Shown: positions 10,976 to 21,954, counted from the stretch's first letter. The stretch is 64,000 nt of DNA from Gavia stellata (GCF_030936135.1 NC_082637.1:11979001-12043000), one strand, 5' to 3'. Program-made: numbers and translations. Notes: generated by a model not told the origin, from the letters alone.

Positions 10976-11497
10976 CAAAGCTCAGCTCTGGGACAGGCTG
11001 TGGCCGAGGGCAGGTGATGGAGGGAGGAGAAAGAGCAGGACAGGAGCCAGCAGTAGCCAGTGACAGAGGCGAGGGGCAGCCAGTAAAACTGAAGGGCTCC
11101 CCGAGGGGGACACTTTGAGGACACCAATGGTACCATCATACCCAGCTTCACAAGGTGCAAGAGACACCTCCCAAACCAGCCTCAGCAGAAGGCAGCAGAG
11201 GTGAGCAAGACTCAGTACTGGCATCTCCTCCCTGGGTCACAGGAGCCAGGGCTGGAGGGCAAGGGCTGGGGATGTAAGCATGGGCATGAGTGTGGAACAC
11301 AGAAATACAGTCTCTTTTCCCTAAGTCTTGTTTTAAAACGCAGACACCTTCTTTCCCAGCCTGTATCCCCATAGCTTTGCAATATGGCTTAGGCAACGGT
11401 GCGCAGGTATGTAGCTGTGCAAGAGGGGGAGGGTGTCTTTGCTGTGCACCCCCAGCTCCTGTCCCACAGTCCATCAATGGAGAGGGGGTTTCAGAGT

Positions 11498-13768
11498 TCA
11501 CCCCTTGGCTGGGAGAGGAAAGAGAGTCTCAGATGGGCTGCTCAGATCTGGGAGCTTCTCACAGATCCATGGAAAATTGGTAGAGCAAAAGGAGGAGCTT
11601 ATCTCCCCATACGATGTTCTTGCACACAAGGGGTACCAACTGTTCCTAGAAAGGAAGGAGCATGTGAGAGGTGCCACCACCATGCTCCCAGCCCACTGCC
11701 AGCCCCAGCCCCCCCGATCAGCTGCAGTCCCAGAGCCCCTGAGCCTGGGCAGGCAGGCCAGAGCACTGCCCATGTCCTAGCATCAGTCCCATGGCTGGGA
11801 CAGACACCCGGGCAGTGCATAGCCCCTCTACCCATGGCTGGTGAAGGTGGGAGAGGTGCAGGTGGCCAAGATGGAACAACTTACTCTTCATATGACTCCT
11901 CAGGTATATCATAACGATATTGATTTCTCTCTCCAATCCAATATACAGCACCACGCGCCTTCACAAAATGCTGGGGGGAGAGAAGCTGTCGACCACCTGC
12001 CCCATACACAGCACCCCCCTGGTGCCTGGGAGCCCCGGGGCTGGACGTGCTCCTCCCCGCAGACCACCGGGGTGGGCAGCCAGGGCTCGTGGTGCCACCC
12101 CAGCACCTCTGCAGATGCCGCTGCTGCTGGCCCCACGGGGGTCCGCCCAGTGCCACCATTGCCCCCACCCTCCTGGGGTGCCGCAACCCCCCTGCTCTGT
12201 ACCGGCACTGTCCATGATGGCCAGTCGCCTTGGACCAGCAGCTGAGCAGATTTCCCTCTGCAGTCACGGTGGCTGTCCCACCAGGTCTTCTTCTCCACCG
12301 AAATGAAGAGGCACTTGCCCCTGTAGAGCACCCAGCCCGAGGGGCAGCAATCTGGGAGCAGGGGCACTGCTCAGGCACTCAGCCTCCCACAGATGCTCGG
12401 GGGGCCCAGCCTGGCCGTGATCAGCCCCCACATCTCCCCGGCAGCATCACCGCCCGTACCCCCACCCCGCCACGGCCCTACCTGTGTTCACACAGGCGCG
12501 CAGGCTGCTCACAGTGCTCTCGCTGGCCCTGAGCTCCCCCCGCACCTCCTGCATCTCCTTCTGCAGCACAGCCAGCTCCTGCCTGGCGCGCCCCAGCTCG
12601 GCGTCCCGGCTCCCCAGCTCCAGCTGGCTGCTGTTGCCCTCCCGCCACGCTCGCTGCAGCTCCGCTCTGGCCCGTGCCAGCTCCAGCCGCGTCTGCTCCA
12701 GGCTCTGCTCCCGCGCGCTCACCTCCTGCGAGAGGCGGCCCTGCTCGGCCGCGTGCTCCTGGGAGGTGACCTGCAGCCTGCGGGTGACCTGCCAGTCTGG
12801 GGACAGGGCGGGTGAGCTGGGGCACAGGGATGGGACAGCCCAGGCAGGGGGACCTGGGACTGACCCTGCTCAGGGCATGGCCCTTGCTAAGGGGAGTGGG
12901 GTAAGAGTGTCTGACTGTGAGCGGAGTCTGTCCTGGGGTACCAGCAGGAAGGGAAAGGAAGCCCCAACGGTGGCAAGGGGAAGGGAGGCACTGGGAGGCA
13001 GTGGGAGGTAATGGAAAGGCAGTGGGAGGCAATGGGGCAGCAATGGGGAGGCAATGGGAAGGCACTGGGAGGCAGTGGGAGGCAATGGGAAGGCAGTGGA
13101 AGGCACTGGGAAGGCACTGGGAGACAGTGGAGGCAAGGGAAAGGCGATGGGAGGCAATGGGGAGGTACTGGGAAGGCAATGGAAAGGCAGTGGGAGGCAG
13201 TGGGAGGCAGTGGGAGGCAGTGGGAAGGCAGTGCAGGCAGACGGAGGGCAACTCAGGGCAGACACACAAGAAGCAGCTCCACCCCTGGGCCACCAGCCCC
13301 AGCAGCCCCCCCGCCCCAACTGCCCCCCAGCAGCCCAGCCCTCACCCAGTCCCAAACCTACTCCCGGTGCCCCCCTCCCCGGCTGCCCCCCACCCCGCGG
13401 CCATCGCCCCGACTCACAGCAAGCCCCCAGGGCCACAGTGGCTACCAGCAGCAGCAGCAGCAGGCTGCCTGCCAGCAGCCCCGCGGGGATGTGCCAACGC
13501 CGGAGCCAGCGCCCTGCAAGAGATGAGTGCCCACGGGCATCACCCCGTGGTCCCACTGCCACCACGCGGTGCCCACCCTGTGCAGGGACATCCCCGTGGC
13601 AGTGGCCGTGGCCGGGTTCTCACCTGGGCTGGGCGCCGTGGGCACCGGCTCCCGCGGCACGTTCTCGTAGGGGCTGTCATCCTCATCAGGGGCTGTGGGG
13701 CAGGTGGGGGTGGTGAGCGGTGGGGCCGTGGCAAACTTCAGATCAGCGTAGACCACGTTCTGGGCCAT
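11498..13768 (-). CDS. CD72-like C-type lectin receptor, copy C (complete, 6 exons, 312 aa)
   Basis: Inverted partner of copy B. Exons on the minus strand are 13624-13768, 13418-13513, 12482-12796, 12203-12351, 11885-11970 and 11498-11645. All are GT-AG, closing at a TGA at 11498-11500. Residues 1-235 (ITIM VVYADLKF, SPYENV, poly-Leu membrane helix, coiled-coil stalk, DCCPSGW lectin start) are identical to copy B. So are the first five residues of exon 5 (HFVKA). After that the protein differs: RGAVYWIGERNQYR replaces HNAMYWVGAQFSSD, exon 5 is 15 nt shorter, and the last exon ends in PWICEKLPDLSS. No frame break is seen, so both copies look functional. Sequence downstream of the break is diverged through the 3' UTR. 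Confidence 0.85.
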
Positions 13769-13779
13769 GCCCTGGGCTG
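11955..13779 (-). repeat. Right arm of the B/C inverted duplication
   Basis: Near-identical to 6250-8430 in reverse. Identity starts about 12 bp before the ATG and stops 16 nt inside exon 5. By eye there are only a few substitutions in the arm, for example near 12050 in the intron before exon 5. The arms differ in length (about 1.83 against 2.18 kb) because the intron-2 minisatellite is 356 bp shorter here. Confidence 0.85.
12975..13235 (-). repeat. Minisatellite in copy C intron 2 (contracted)
   Basis: The same CCTCCCACTGCC-type array as in copy B, read here as GGCAGTGGGAGG. It is about 260 bp against about 620 bp in B. Confidence 0.85.
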
Positions 13780-14826
13780 CCCTGGGCGACAGCAGTCGGG
13801 GGACTCGGTCCTGCCCTGCTCCCCTGCAGTCAGATGGCAGGCTGTGCCTAAGACCACGTGGGGTGGAGACACTTCTTCATGGGCAGAAAAGCAGAAGTAG
13901 CTGCTTTATTTGCAAAAAGTGGTTTTATTTCTGAGGCCGCTGTCGCTTTGGGGCATGGGGGTGTGAACGAGCTCCGTCCTGGCCATCACGCTCTGCATCG
14001 TCCTACCCAGACAGCAAGGAGCCCCAAGAGCCTGTGTGTACTGGCCACAGCGGGGCCATGCTCCCCCATGCATCACCTTCCCCATCCCAGCCCCTGCTTG
14101 GGAGACAGGATGCAGTGACTGTGGGGGCTTGGTCCTCCACATGTGCCACAACAGACTCCCAGGGATGTCCTTGCCAGACTTGCGTGCTGCTGGCACAACC
14201 CAGGTGGTCTATATCAAAACCATAACAGCCCCCAGGACCAAACCCCTCCAAGTCAATCCCCAGCAGGCATTTTAGGCTCTCATACATCACCCAGCCTCAC
14301 AGCAAAGTGAGGGTGTTTGCTGTGAGCTCCTCAAACTGGGCAGGCGTGAGGCGACAAGCTGCTGCCCAGCCCAAGCTCTCCGTGGGACCAGGGAGGCAAA
14401 GGGTCACCGCTCAGCTTCCTTTCCCAAGAAACATAAACTCTGGGCAGCCACCATGGTCAGAAAGCCCAGAGCTTTGAGGGGACATGCTCCAGCCTGCACA
14501 GGACCTGCTCCATGCTGCCACCAGGCCAGGAGGATGCTCTGATTAATGCTGGCTCCCAGACATTTCCTTCAGTGCCACAGCAGCTGCAATTTCCAACCAG
14601 GCAATGATGCGACTGTGTCAGTGAGCTGCAGGATGCACCTCCATCCCACCATCCTCATCCCCCAAAGCCAGCCACAGCGTCCAATTGCCAGACTTTATTG
14701 GCAAAGTGCCGAGATCAGGGGAGGGTAAAGAGGTCTGAGTGAGAAGGCAACACCACCAGCAATGCCCATGTGCTGGGGTCGGGCAGGGAACAGGATGGTG
14801 GGACAGGCTGGAGGTCCCTGCAGTCG
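13769..14826. other. Spacer between copies C and D
   Basis: Carries the promoter side of C (13769 upward) and the 3' untranslated region of D (below 14827). Two minus-strand AATAAA words (13905-13910 and 13924-13929) lie upstream of C and have no assigned transcript. No coding exon was seen. Confidence 0.45.
14694..14699 (-). terminator. Polyadenylation signal of copy D
   Basis: AATAAA on the minus strand, about 130 bp beyond the stop codon of the copy D model. Confidence 0.65.
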
Positions 14827-17800
14827 TCAGGGCCCCACACAGGCATAGGTGGTGTTTCCCCAGAGGAAGGCAGGAGGTGAGGACCGGAGCCACTGCAGGG
14901 TGGCCGCACTCTGCTCGCAGACCCAGCCGAGGGCTTCCCTGCACAGACCGCCTGACAGCCCCAAGCCTGACACCCTGCCACAGGCCAGGAAGGAGCTGGT
15001 GGACCGCTGGATTGGGAAGATCCTGCAGAGAGAGAGTGGGCTGAGATGGGATGGGCAGGAAGGTCTGGGGTCATCCCATCAGCAACTCCTCCAGCCAGGG
15101 ACCAGAGGCTCAGAGGCTGCACAGAGATGCTGTGGGGGCAAAGCTCGCCCTCCCCATGGAGCACTGCCCCCTGACACCCTCCTCCCCATTAGGAGATGTG
15201 CTCTGATCCCCACCCACCCTACCCCTGCCTGACATGCAGCCCCCAGCACCATAATGCACTCAGCACCCCCAGGTCCCTCCTGGCAGGACTCAGCACCAGC
15301 TGCGCCAAGGAAAGCCTGGGAACCTGCTTTTGGAGGACCCCCCAGCCCCTCACCCAGGCAGAGTGTGGGGACCAGGATCAGGCCCCTGCAATCTTCCCTT
15401 CCCTAAAATGCGCAGCCCCGGGAAGACAAGAGGTGGCCAAAAATGTGGAGCACATCCCTGCATGCCAGTAGGCTGCCTGTCCCCCCGTCACCTCCCTGAG
15501 CCCTGGCTGGGGACAAGCTGACAGCCTCACCCCTTCAGTGCGGTGCCATCCAGCCACTTCCAGTCAGACCTGGAGCCATCCCGCTTCAGCCCCACGTGGA
15601 AGACCTCCATGTTGGCTGTACGCACCAGGAAAGCCTAGCGCAGGGGAGGACCCACATGAGCTCCCTGGGGGGACACCCAGCCCCCCAGTGGGGGCTGCGC
15701 AGTGCTGGCACAGCATCGCTGACTCCCTGCCTGGAGGCTTGGCTGGGCTTTGGGCACATGGGCCAGAGCCAGGGAGCTGAGACGATGCTGGTGGGACCTT
15801 GAGGTGGTTACCAAAGCAGCCCAACGTTGGCCAGGCCAGGCTGGCTGACTCACCAAGGTGGCGTTGGCTCGGATGGTGACCAGCTGTGCCCCTCTGGAGC
15901 AGCAGTCCTCTCTGCTCTGATCCCAGCTCTTTTTGGCAGAGGAGAAGTAGTAGCACTGCCCCGCATCCCAAAGCCAGCCGGCCGGGCAGAACTGGCATCG
16001 CCCTGCACACCAGAAACTCAGCCTGCGGGAGCAGCCAGGACCAGGTAGCTGGCAGGGGCAGCCCCCAGCCCAAGGGACAGGAGGGTGACAAGGGGCAGCC
16101 AGGGTACCAATTGACCCAATGTACTCCTATGGCTGCCCCACAGAGAGGACCCTCTTCTTGCCCTTACTCTAATGTCCATCTCCCACAACCCAGCCCCAGC
16201 TCCCTAGCGGGAGCCCCAGGAGAGATGGGCTGGTTACACGAGGGTGTTGGCATCTGGCAGGTGCATCAGGGAGGGGAGCCCCAGGTTTGGGGGTGTGATA
16301 CAAACATCATGTGCAAAGTGCTGGGAGCGCAGTCAAGATTTCAGCTTCACCAGAGACTGCTTGAATGAGAGTACCCGATGCCAGCCAGCACATGGATGCT
16401 CGTGGCAGCCATGAGCCTGGTGCTAGTGGCGAGCCCAGGCAACGCTGAGCCGTGTGGGGGTCATCTCTTCCAAAGGGGTCCCAGCAGTTCCAGCAGTTCA
16501 GCCTGTTCAGCAGTGCTGGGGCAGCTCTGCATGCCATGAGCCAGGGGACAGGCAGCAAGGATGAAAGAAGGCTTGGGGGGGCTTGGGGAGGACACATTCT
16601 GGAATAGGAGCAGATCCTGCCTCTTGAGAGGAGCAGCCAGGCCCTCTCCAAACCACACCCAGGAGCCCGCCAGCCTCTCCTACCTCGCCGTGTCTGTTGC
16701 CCGTAGCTGGGGCTCTCCTCCATGCTCCAGAGACCATGGGTGCAGCTCGCCTGTTGTCCTAAATCTATAGAGAAAGAGCACAGGAGTGTCCCTGCCAGCC
16801 CTGGGCTCCTGCTCCCAGCAGCACCCAATGCCCTCTCCCACAGGACAGCCCCACAGCTGCGGCTGAGGGCCTACCCCCTTTAGGTGACCTGCCAGACAAG
16901 CCCACCACGGTTCTTGTGGCTTTTGCTGAGCTTGGAAGCCCATCACACAAGAGGCTTTCAGGGAAAGTGCTTCTGCCTTTCGTTTTCACTATCACCGCTC
17001 TCCCTCCTGTCTTCATTTCGTTGCCATGTGATGGAGCGGGATGCCCCAGCGCCGTCCCCGAGCCCACGCTGTTCCCCCGCCTTCCTCTCCCAGCCAGGCA
17101 GGTGAGGTCTTGCCTCACCAATTTTCCTGCTTGCCCCAGAGCCCACAACATCCTTGGCCCCAAGCAGGAGGGCCCATCTCTGTGGGCAAGCTGCAGCTCT
17201 GTCTGTTGGTACACGGGCCCCGTGGTGGCAACCCTGACCCCAAGACTCCAGCCCAAGAGGTCCGGGCACAAGTGGGTACTCACAGTGGAAGCTCAAGCTG
17301 GCGAGGATGATTTGTGCCAGCAGGAGCAGCAGGGAGAGCAGAGCCAGGCTGAGGGCTGCCCAGCACCAGGGCAGCCGCACCGACTGCTGAGGAGCTGAGA
17401 AAGGGAGTTAGTCTCAGTCTTAGGGCTCGGTGGGAGCTGTGGGGACCACCCAGCCGGGAAAGGTCTCTGCACCCTGGGCAGGATCTCAGGAGGCAGCAGG
17501 GGAGCCCAGGAAAACTGAGGGAGAACCCATTTGCAGCACCTTGACCGTCCTAGAAGTTGCCTCCCTGCAGACAGCACTTGACACCGGGAAAGAGCAGAGC
17601 AGGGGTGTGCTTGTGTGTGCTGTGGCACTGGGGTGCAGTGGGCATCCCGCACCTTTGAGCCCCTCTTGCGCCCCACCCAGAGAACAGGCAGTCTGCAGCA
17701 GGGCTGGAGAGGATATGTTTGGGAGAGGGTACCCGAAAGGAGGGAGCAGGGGGAGCGGGGCTGGGAAAACGGCCCTGCAGAGGTCAAGGGGCTGCAGGCA

Positions 17801-17907
17801 GGCAGGGGACGTGCCAGGAGAGCTGGGGTGCCACGGGCAGGGAGCAGCAAGGCATTACCTGGTGTGGGGGGCAAGCGCAGATCGGCGTACGTGACCCCCT
17901 CTTCCAT
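14827..17907 (-). CDS. ITIM-bearing C-type lectin-like receptor, copy D (6 exons, 229 aa)
   Basis: Short type II receptor. Exons are 17859-17907, 17284-17394, 16684-16764, 15854-16002, 15531-15634 and 14827-15022; junctions and phases (1,1,1,0,2) close to a TGA at 14827. The tail of about 24 residues starts MEEGVTYADLRL, a good ITIM. The second tyrosine motif (YENx) of copies A-C is absent, and I found no exon for it. The membrane helix is about residues 26-48. The stalk is only 27 residues (YLGQQASCTHG ... YGQQTRR) against 105 in A-C. The lectin domain (81-229) begins CQFCPAGWLW and contains CYYFSSAKKSW, WLDG and LGWVCEQ. The first lectin exon is 149 nt, the same as in A-C. The tail after the last Cys is unusually long and contains an NTT glycosylation site. 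An upstream in-frame ATG exists but would add a non-family N-terminus. The stalk exon is the least certain part. Confidence 0.75.
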
Positions 17908-17989
17908 CCCTCCCTCGGTGTCTTCCTCTGCACCCCGCGGGGGAAGCAACAACCCCCTCCCAGCCCCCTTTGGCAGCCGGGTGTGACGC

Positions 17990-18011
17990 GAAATGGAAAG
18001 TGTCACTTCCT
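17990..18011. promoter_or_regulatory. IRF-ETS composite-like site upstream of copy D
   Basis: GAAATGGAAA (the IRF/ISRE spacing GAAANNGAAA) at 17990-17999 is followed after four bases by CACTTCCT at 18004-18011, which is AGGAAGTG (a PU.1/ETS core) on the other strand. It lies about 85-105 bp upstream of the copy D ATG. Such pairs are typical of lymphoid and myeloid promoters, which fits a CD72-type receptor. Occupancy is an inference. Confidence 0.45.
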
Positions 18012-19127
18012 GGCGGGGTCCCCAGAGGCACCACCTGGGCCGCAGCCCTGGGGGGTCGCGGTGCTGCCAGCAACTGGGGCGAGGGGGAGCCCCAGCCAGG
18101 CCACCACCCAGGCGTTCCCAGTACAAGGGAACCCCGCACCCCTGGCTTCGGGGCAGTGAGCGGTGGGGATGGGTGCTAGCTCAGACATGGGGCCAGGGCT
18201 GCACCGGGCAGCCGTGTTGAGGCGGCTTCCCCTGCCCTGACCCTTCGATGCTCAGTCCATCTGTCCTACGGACTGTGCAGGGGACCTGGGCATCCCTGGG
18301 TAGCTGGACGAAGGACCCTGTCCACGTCCCCAGGCTCCGTGCTCTCAAAGCAGCAAGGCCGCAGGGTGTTTGCTCAGACGTGGTTTCTGCCGCCTTTTTT
18401 GCATGGGGCTGCAGCTGCATCTCAGCCTTGGAAAGCGGGGGGGCTGGGATGCTCCTTCCCCTCCCAGAGCCTTGAGGGCTGCCGTGATTGTCACCCCTGC
18501 TGTGCCCTCGGGAGTGGGGGGCACAGTCCCCCAGCCCCTCCAGGGTTGGTCCTGCCCCGGGCTCCCCGCCGCACCGCACCGCACCGCACCGCACCGCCAC
18601 CCCTGCGGCCGGGCAGGCAGGGCAGGGGCCGGGGAGCCTGCGGGCAGACAACGACCCCTCCGCCGGGCTGGCGGGTGATGGGGGGGAGATGGCGCGGCCA
18701 GGACTACGTTTCCCAGCGGCTCCTCCCGGCGCTGCACATGCTCGGTGCGGCTCCCGGCGACTCCCGGCAGCTCCCGGCGCGGCGCCCGGTGCAGCAGAGG
18801 GCCGCTTGGTGCGGCTCCCGGTGCCACCGCCGGTGCGGCTCCCGGCGATCCCCGGTGCGGCTCCCGGTGCAGCTCCCGGTGCAGCTCGCGGCAGCTCCCG
18901 GTGCGGCTCCCGGTGCAGCTCCCGGTGCAGCTCGCGGCAGCTCCCGGTGCGGCCCCCGGTGCGGCTCCCCGTGCGGCTCCCGGTGCGGCTCCCGGTGCGG
19001 CTCCCGGCTGGGCGCAGCAGACTCCGGTTGCGCCCTCGGGAGCGCACGGCCGAGTCCCGGGGCTGAGCCCTGCCCATCCCAGCCTCACCACCGGCCCGGG
19101 CCCCCCCCACCCCGAGCCCCCGGCAGC
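18012..19127. other. Divergent promoter region between copy D and the SANT gene
   Basis: CpG-rich from about 18560, with a (CCGCA)n run at 18570-18595 and the repeat array at 18738-19012. It probably contains the promoter and 5' UTR of the plus-strand gene starting at 19128. No coding exon was seen. Confidence 0.5.
18738..19012 (+). repeat. GC-rich 12-bp tandem array in the 5' region of the SANT gene
   Basis: Variants of GCGGCTCCCGGT, GCAGCTCCCGGT and GCAGCTCGCGGC repeat for about 270 bp. It ends about 115 bp before the ATG at 19128. It is likely transcribed as 5' UTR or lies in the core promoter. Units are separated into at least two larger duplicated blocks. Confidence 0.8.
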
Positions 19128-21843
19128 ATGCCCCGCGGGCGAGCCTGGACGCAGGCGGAGGTCAGCAGCCTCCTGGCGCTGGTGGGGGGCTCAGGGGAAG
19201 CCGCCCTGCTCATGGCCTCCACGTCGCGACCCAACGAGGCACTATGGCGGGAGATCTCCCGGGGGCTGGCTGCGGCCGGCTACGGGCGCAGCGTGGCCCA
19301 GTGCCGCTCCAAGTGGAAGGCGCTCAAGCAGGCTTTCCACTCGGAGCGGGAGACACGCCGGAGGGCCGGCTGCCACTCGCTCCGCCTTCCCCCACACTAC
19401 CGAGCCATGAAGAGCATCTGGAAGGCAGCCGGACGGCCCGTCTTCGGCGAGCGGAGGATGCCCGGTGGGTGCTGGGGACGGGTGGGTGGGCTTGGCAGGG
19501 TGGCTGGATGTCAGATACTGGGGGAGCACTGGTGCCGCACGGCCACCCGGGGTCCCTTGACAATCTCTTTCTCTTCCTCTAGACCTGGTGAAGCTGCCCC
19601 CCAGGAAGCGCAGGTCAGCCCTTGCCGCCCGTTCTCCATCCTCACCAGAGCCGCCAGGTACCTGTGGGCTCAGGCAGCCAGAGTGGGGCTTGTCCTGGCT
19701 GTGGGGTGGCAGGGACCCCTCGTCTCCTTGTTACTGAAGCTCTTTTCTGCACCCCCCCACCCTCCTACAGAGCACGACGTTGGGGGGGACACCTCTGGAG
19801 TGCTGCTGTCCCCACTACTGCAGTGCACGAAGGATGAGCCAGAGAGCCGTAAGTACCAGTCTGCCCCGCTGCACGGCCACGACTCCAGCCCAAGCCCTGC
19901 CAGCATGATGGGAATGGGGGGCTTAGGGTCGGGGGGCCCGTCACGAGTCCCTCAGCAGGGATGCTCACCGATGGGTGTGTTGGAACTTCTTTGGCTCCAA
20001 ACCAGCCCCAGAGCGTGAGGGGATGGGCACGACTGGGACGGGGTAGGAGGGGTCCCCAGCTCTGACCCAGCCTGAGGGCATGGCAAGGCTGCTGGCTGCC
20101 CCGGGGCAAGTCGTGGGGCTCAAGGTGTCTAAGAGACAGTGGCCCCAAACTGGCCCAGGGGGCTCTCGTGGCTGTGCGGCACTGCAGGGCATGTGACTCC
20201 CCTTCCTTCAGCAGGTCCTGGCTCCCCCCTTCCCCAGTAGCACCATAAAGCTTCAGATGAGTTAGGACTGGGTGTGAGGGACAGAGGTGCCTGCAGCTCC
20301 CCTGCCCTGCAGCCCACCCAGAGGCAGATCCTACGCCCCCCTCACTGTGCACATACCCAGGGGTTTGGCACTGAGGTGATGCAGGATACATCCCTGGGTC
20401 TCATTTGTGTGAGGGCCCCAGCCAGCATCCGCACTGGGTAATTACCTTCTGTCTCCCTAAATTCCCCCTGCAGTTTCAAGTGGATGTGGGATTCTCCTTC
20501 ACTTCCAGTCCTAATCTGTTGTGTAGCGTTGCTGCGCGCTGCTACGCCGCTGCTGCCTTCCAGCCCAGAGGTGGCTGCATTGCAGTGGTGGGTGAGTGAC
20601 TCCTGCTTTTGTATCTAGCTCGTGAAACGCTTTGGGGCCCTGCAGGGCGCTGTGGAGCTGTGGCTAGGGCATGTCGGGCTGCAGGGCTGGCCGAGGCAAG
20701 CCGGGCAGACCCCGGGCTGGTGGTGATAACACCGGCAGGTCCCGTCAGGCAGCGCATCTCTCCTCTCTGCTCTCTCCCAGCAGCCAGTGGGGACCACATC
20801 GCTGGAGTGCCGCCTGCTCCTCCCGCCGTGCCACGTAAGGCTTCCCTTGCCCTGCTCAGCCCAGTAAACCCTCTTGGCCCAGTGAGCTGGGTCTAATATG
20901 GTTCTTGTTGCAGACACTGGATGCTGCTTCCCTCCCCTTCCCCTTCTGGGTGAGTACCGTGCCCAGGTGGCCGTGCTTGTGCACCATGGGACAGGAGGCA
21001 GCTGCAGCTCACAGGCTGTGTCTGCTCTCTTTCCAGGCTGTCGCGCCACGCTGAAGCAGGAAAGAGCTGAGCAAAAGCCTGGTAAGGGTCTGCAGCTTCG
21101 AGCAAGTCCCCCTGCTCGGGGGGCAGCTCTGTCCTGTCCTGCCTGTGAGGACAGAGGGCAGAGGCTCCCGCAGACAGTGCCCATGCAGGGCTCTACAGCA
21201 GAGTCAGGATGAGCACAGGGCTTGCTCCAGCACCCTGGTTGCTCCCTCCATGCCAAACTATCGTGGCAGGTTTTCCTGGTGAGACGTCCCCAGGGATGGG
21301 AAGAGGAAACCGAGTGCTGCCAGTGGCCGCTGCAGCCCCAAGCTCCCCTGGGATGGCTGCTGTGAGCGAGCAGCCAGCAGCGGGTGAAGAGGCGTCGGAT
21401 GCGAGTCTGCATGGTGGGTCCTCCCTGAAGCATCCCAACAACCTCACAGGGGGCTCTTGGAGACGTGTTGAGGGTTTGCTGCCACTGACCCCCCTTTCGC
21501 TGCAGGCTCCAGCGTGGCAGGCTTGCTCCAGAGTGTCCAGCAGCTGCTGGTGCAGATCCTGCAGACGTCGCGGCAGCAGCAGGCGCTGCTGGAGAGTCTG
21601 GCCAGCGACACCGTCTCCCACCTCCACCTCCTCTCCCACAGCCTGGTGCAGGTGGGCGAGACCCTGCACCAGCTCCTGCTCCGGCCACAGACCCACCCTG
21701 GTCCCCTCAGCCACTATATCCCCCACGTGCCCCTTTTTGAGGGCAGCCCCAGGGTGCCCTGTTCCAGTGCCTCTCCCCACACCTCCCCAGATCACAAAGA
21801 GGAGCCTCGGGTGTCCCCTGCCGCCAGCTGCACCCCTTTGTGA
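19128..21843 (+). CDS. Myb/SANT-like DNA-binding domain protein (8 exons, 368 aa)
   Basis: Predicted nuclear DNA-binding protein. Exons are 19128-19464, 19583-19657, 19771-19848, 20781-20834, 20914-20949, 21037-21081, 21270-21413 and 21506-21843. Every intron is phase 1, and the model closes at a TGA at 21843. Residues 5-100 form a trihelix/MADF-type Myb fold: RAWTQAEVSSLL, then ALWREISRGLAAAGYGRS with QCRSKWKALKQAF, the spaced tryptophans of the family. A basic PPRKRR follows at about 118-123 (likely nuclear localisation). The middle (125-256) is low complexity, encoded by small exons. The last exon has an amphipathic Leu/Gln helix (SVQQLLVQILQTSRQQQ), as seen at the C-terminus of many vertebrate Myb/SANT-like proteins, probably for oligomerisation. 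I do not recognise a named orthologue. An alternative shorter exon 2 ending at 19613 was not used because its phase does not fit exon 3. Confidence 0.75.
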
Positions 21844-21954
21844 GTGCCACCATCCCTGACCCCAGGGTTGATGGCTTCGCTATGCAGCCGCGGCACAAAA
21901 TCTTTATAGCAGAGGCCCCAGATATTTTGGAAGTTTATAGAAGAGACACATTTT

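Larger units (their letters stand above)
8971..11497. other. Spacer between the 3' ends of copies B and C
   Basis: The stop codons of B (8970) and C (11498) face each other here. The sequence at 9060-9160 (TGTCTGTATTTTAAA ... CACACTCATAC) is recognisably related to 11270-11360 read on the minus strand. The 3' untranslated regions therefore descend from the same duplication but have diverged. The repeat at 9530-9800 and the inverted repeat at 10740-10975 are entered separately. No coding exon or canonical AATAAA was found. Confidence 0.5.

Noticed and set aside
18181-19110. Long minus-strand frames rich in Gly/Ala/Arg opposite the SANT gene leader
   Set aside because: They arise from the 12-bp GC array, which stays open in several frames on both strands.
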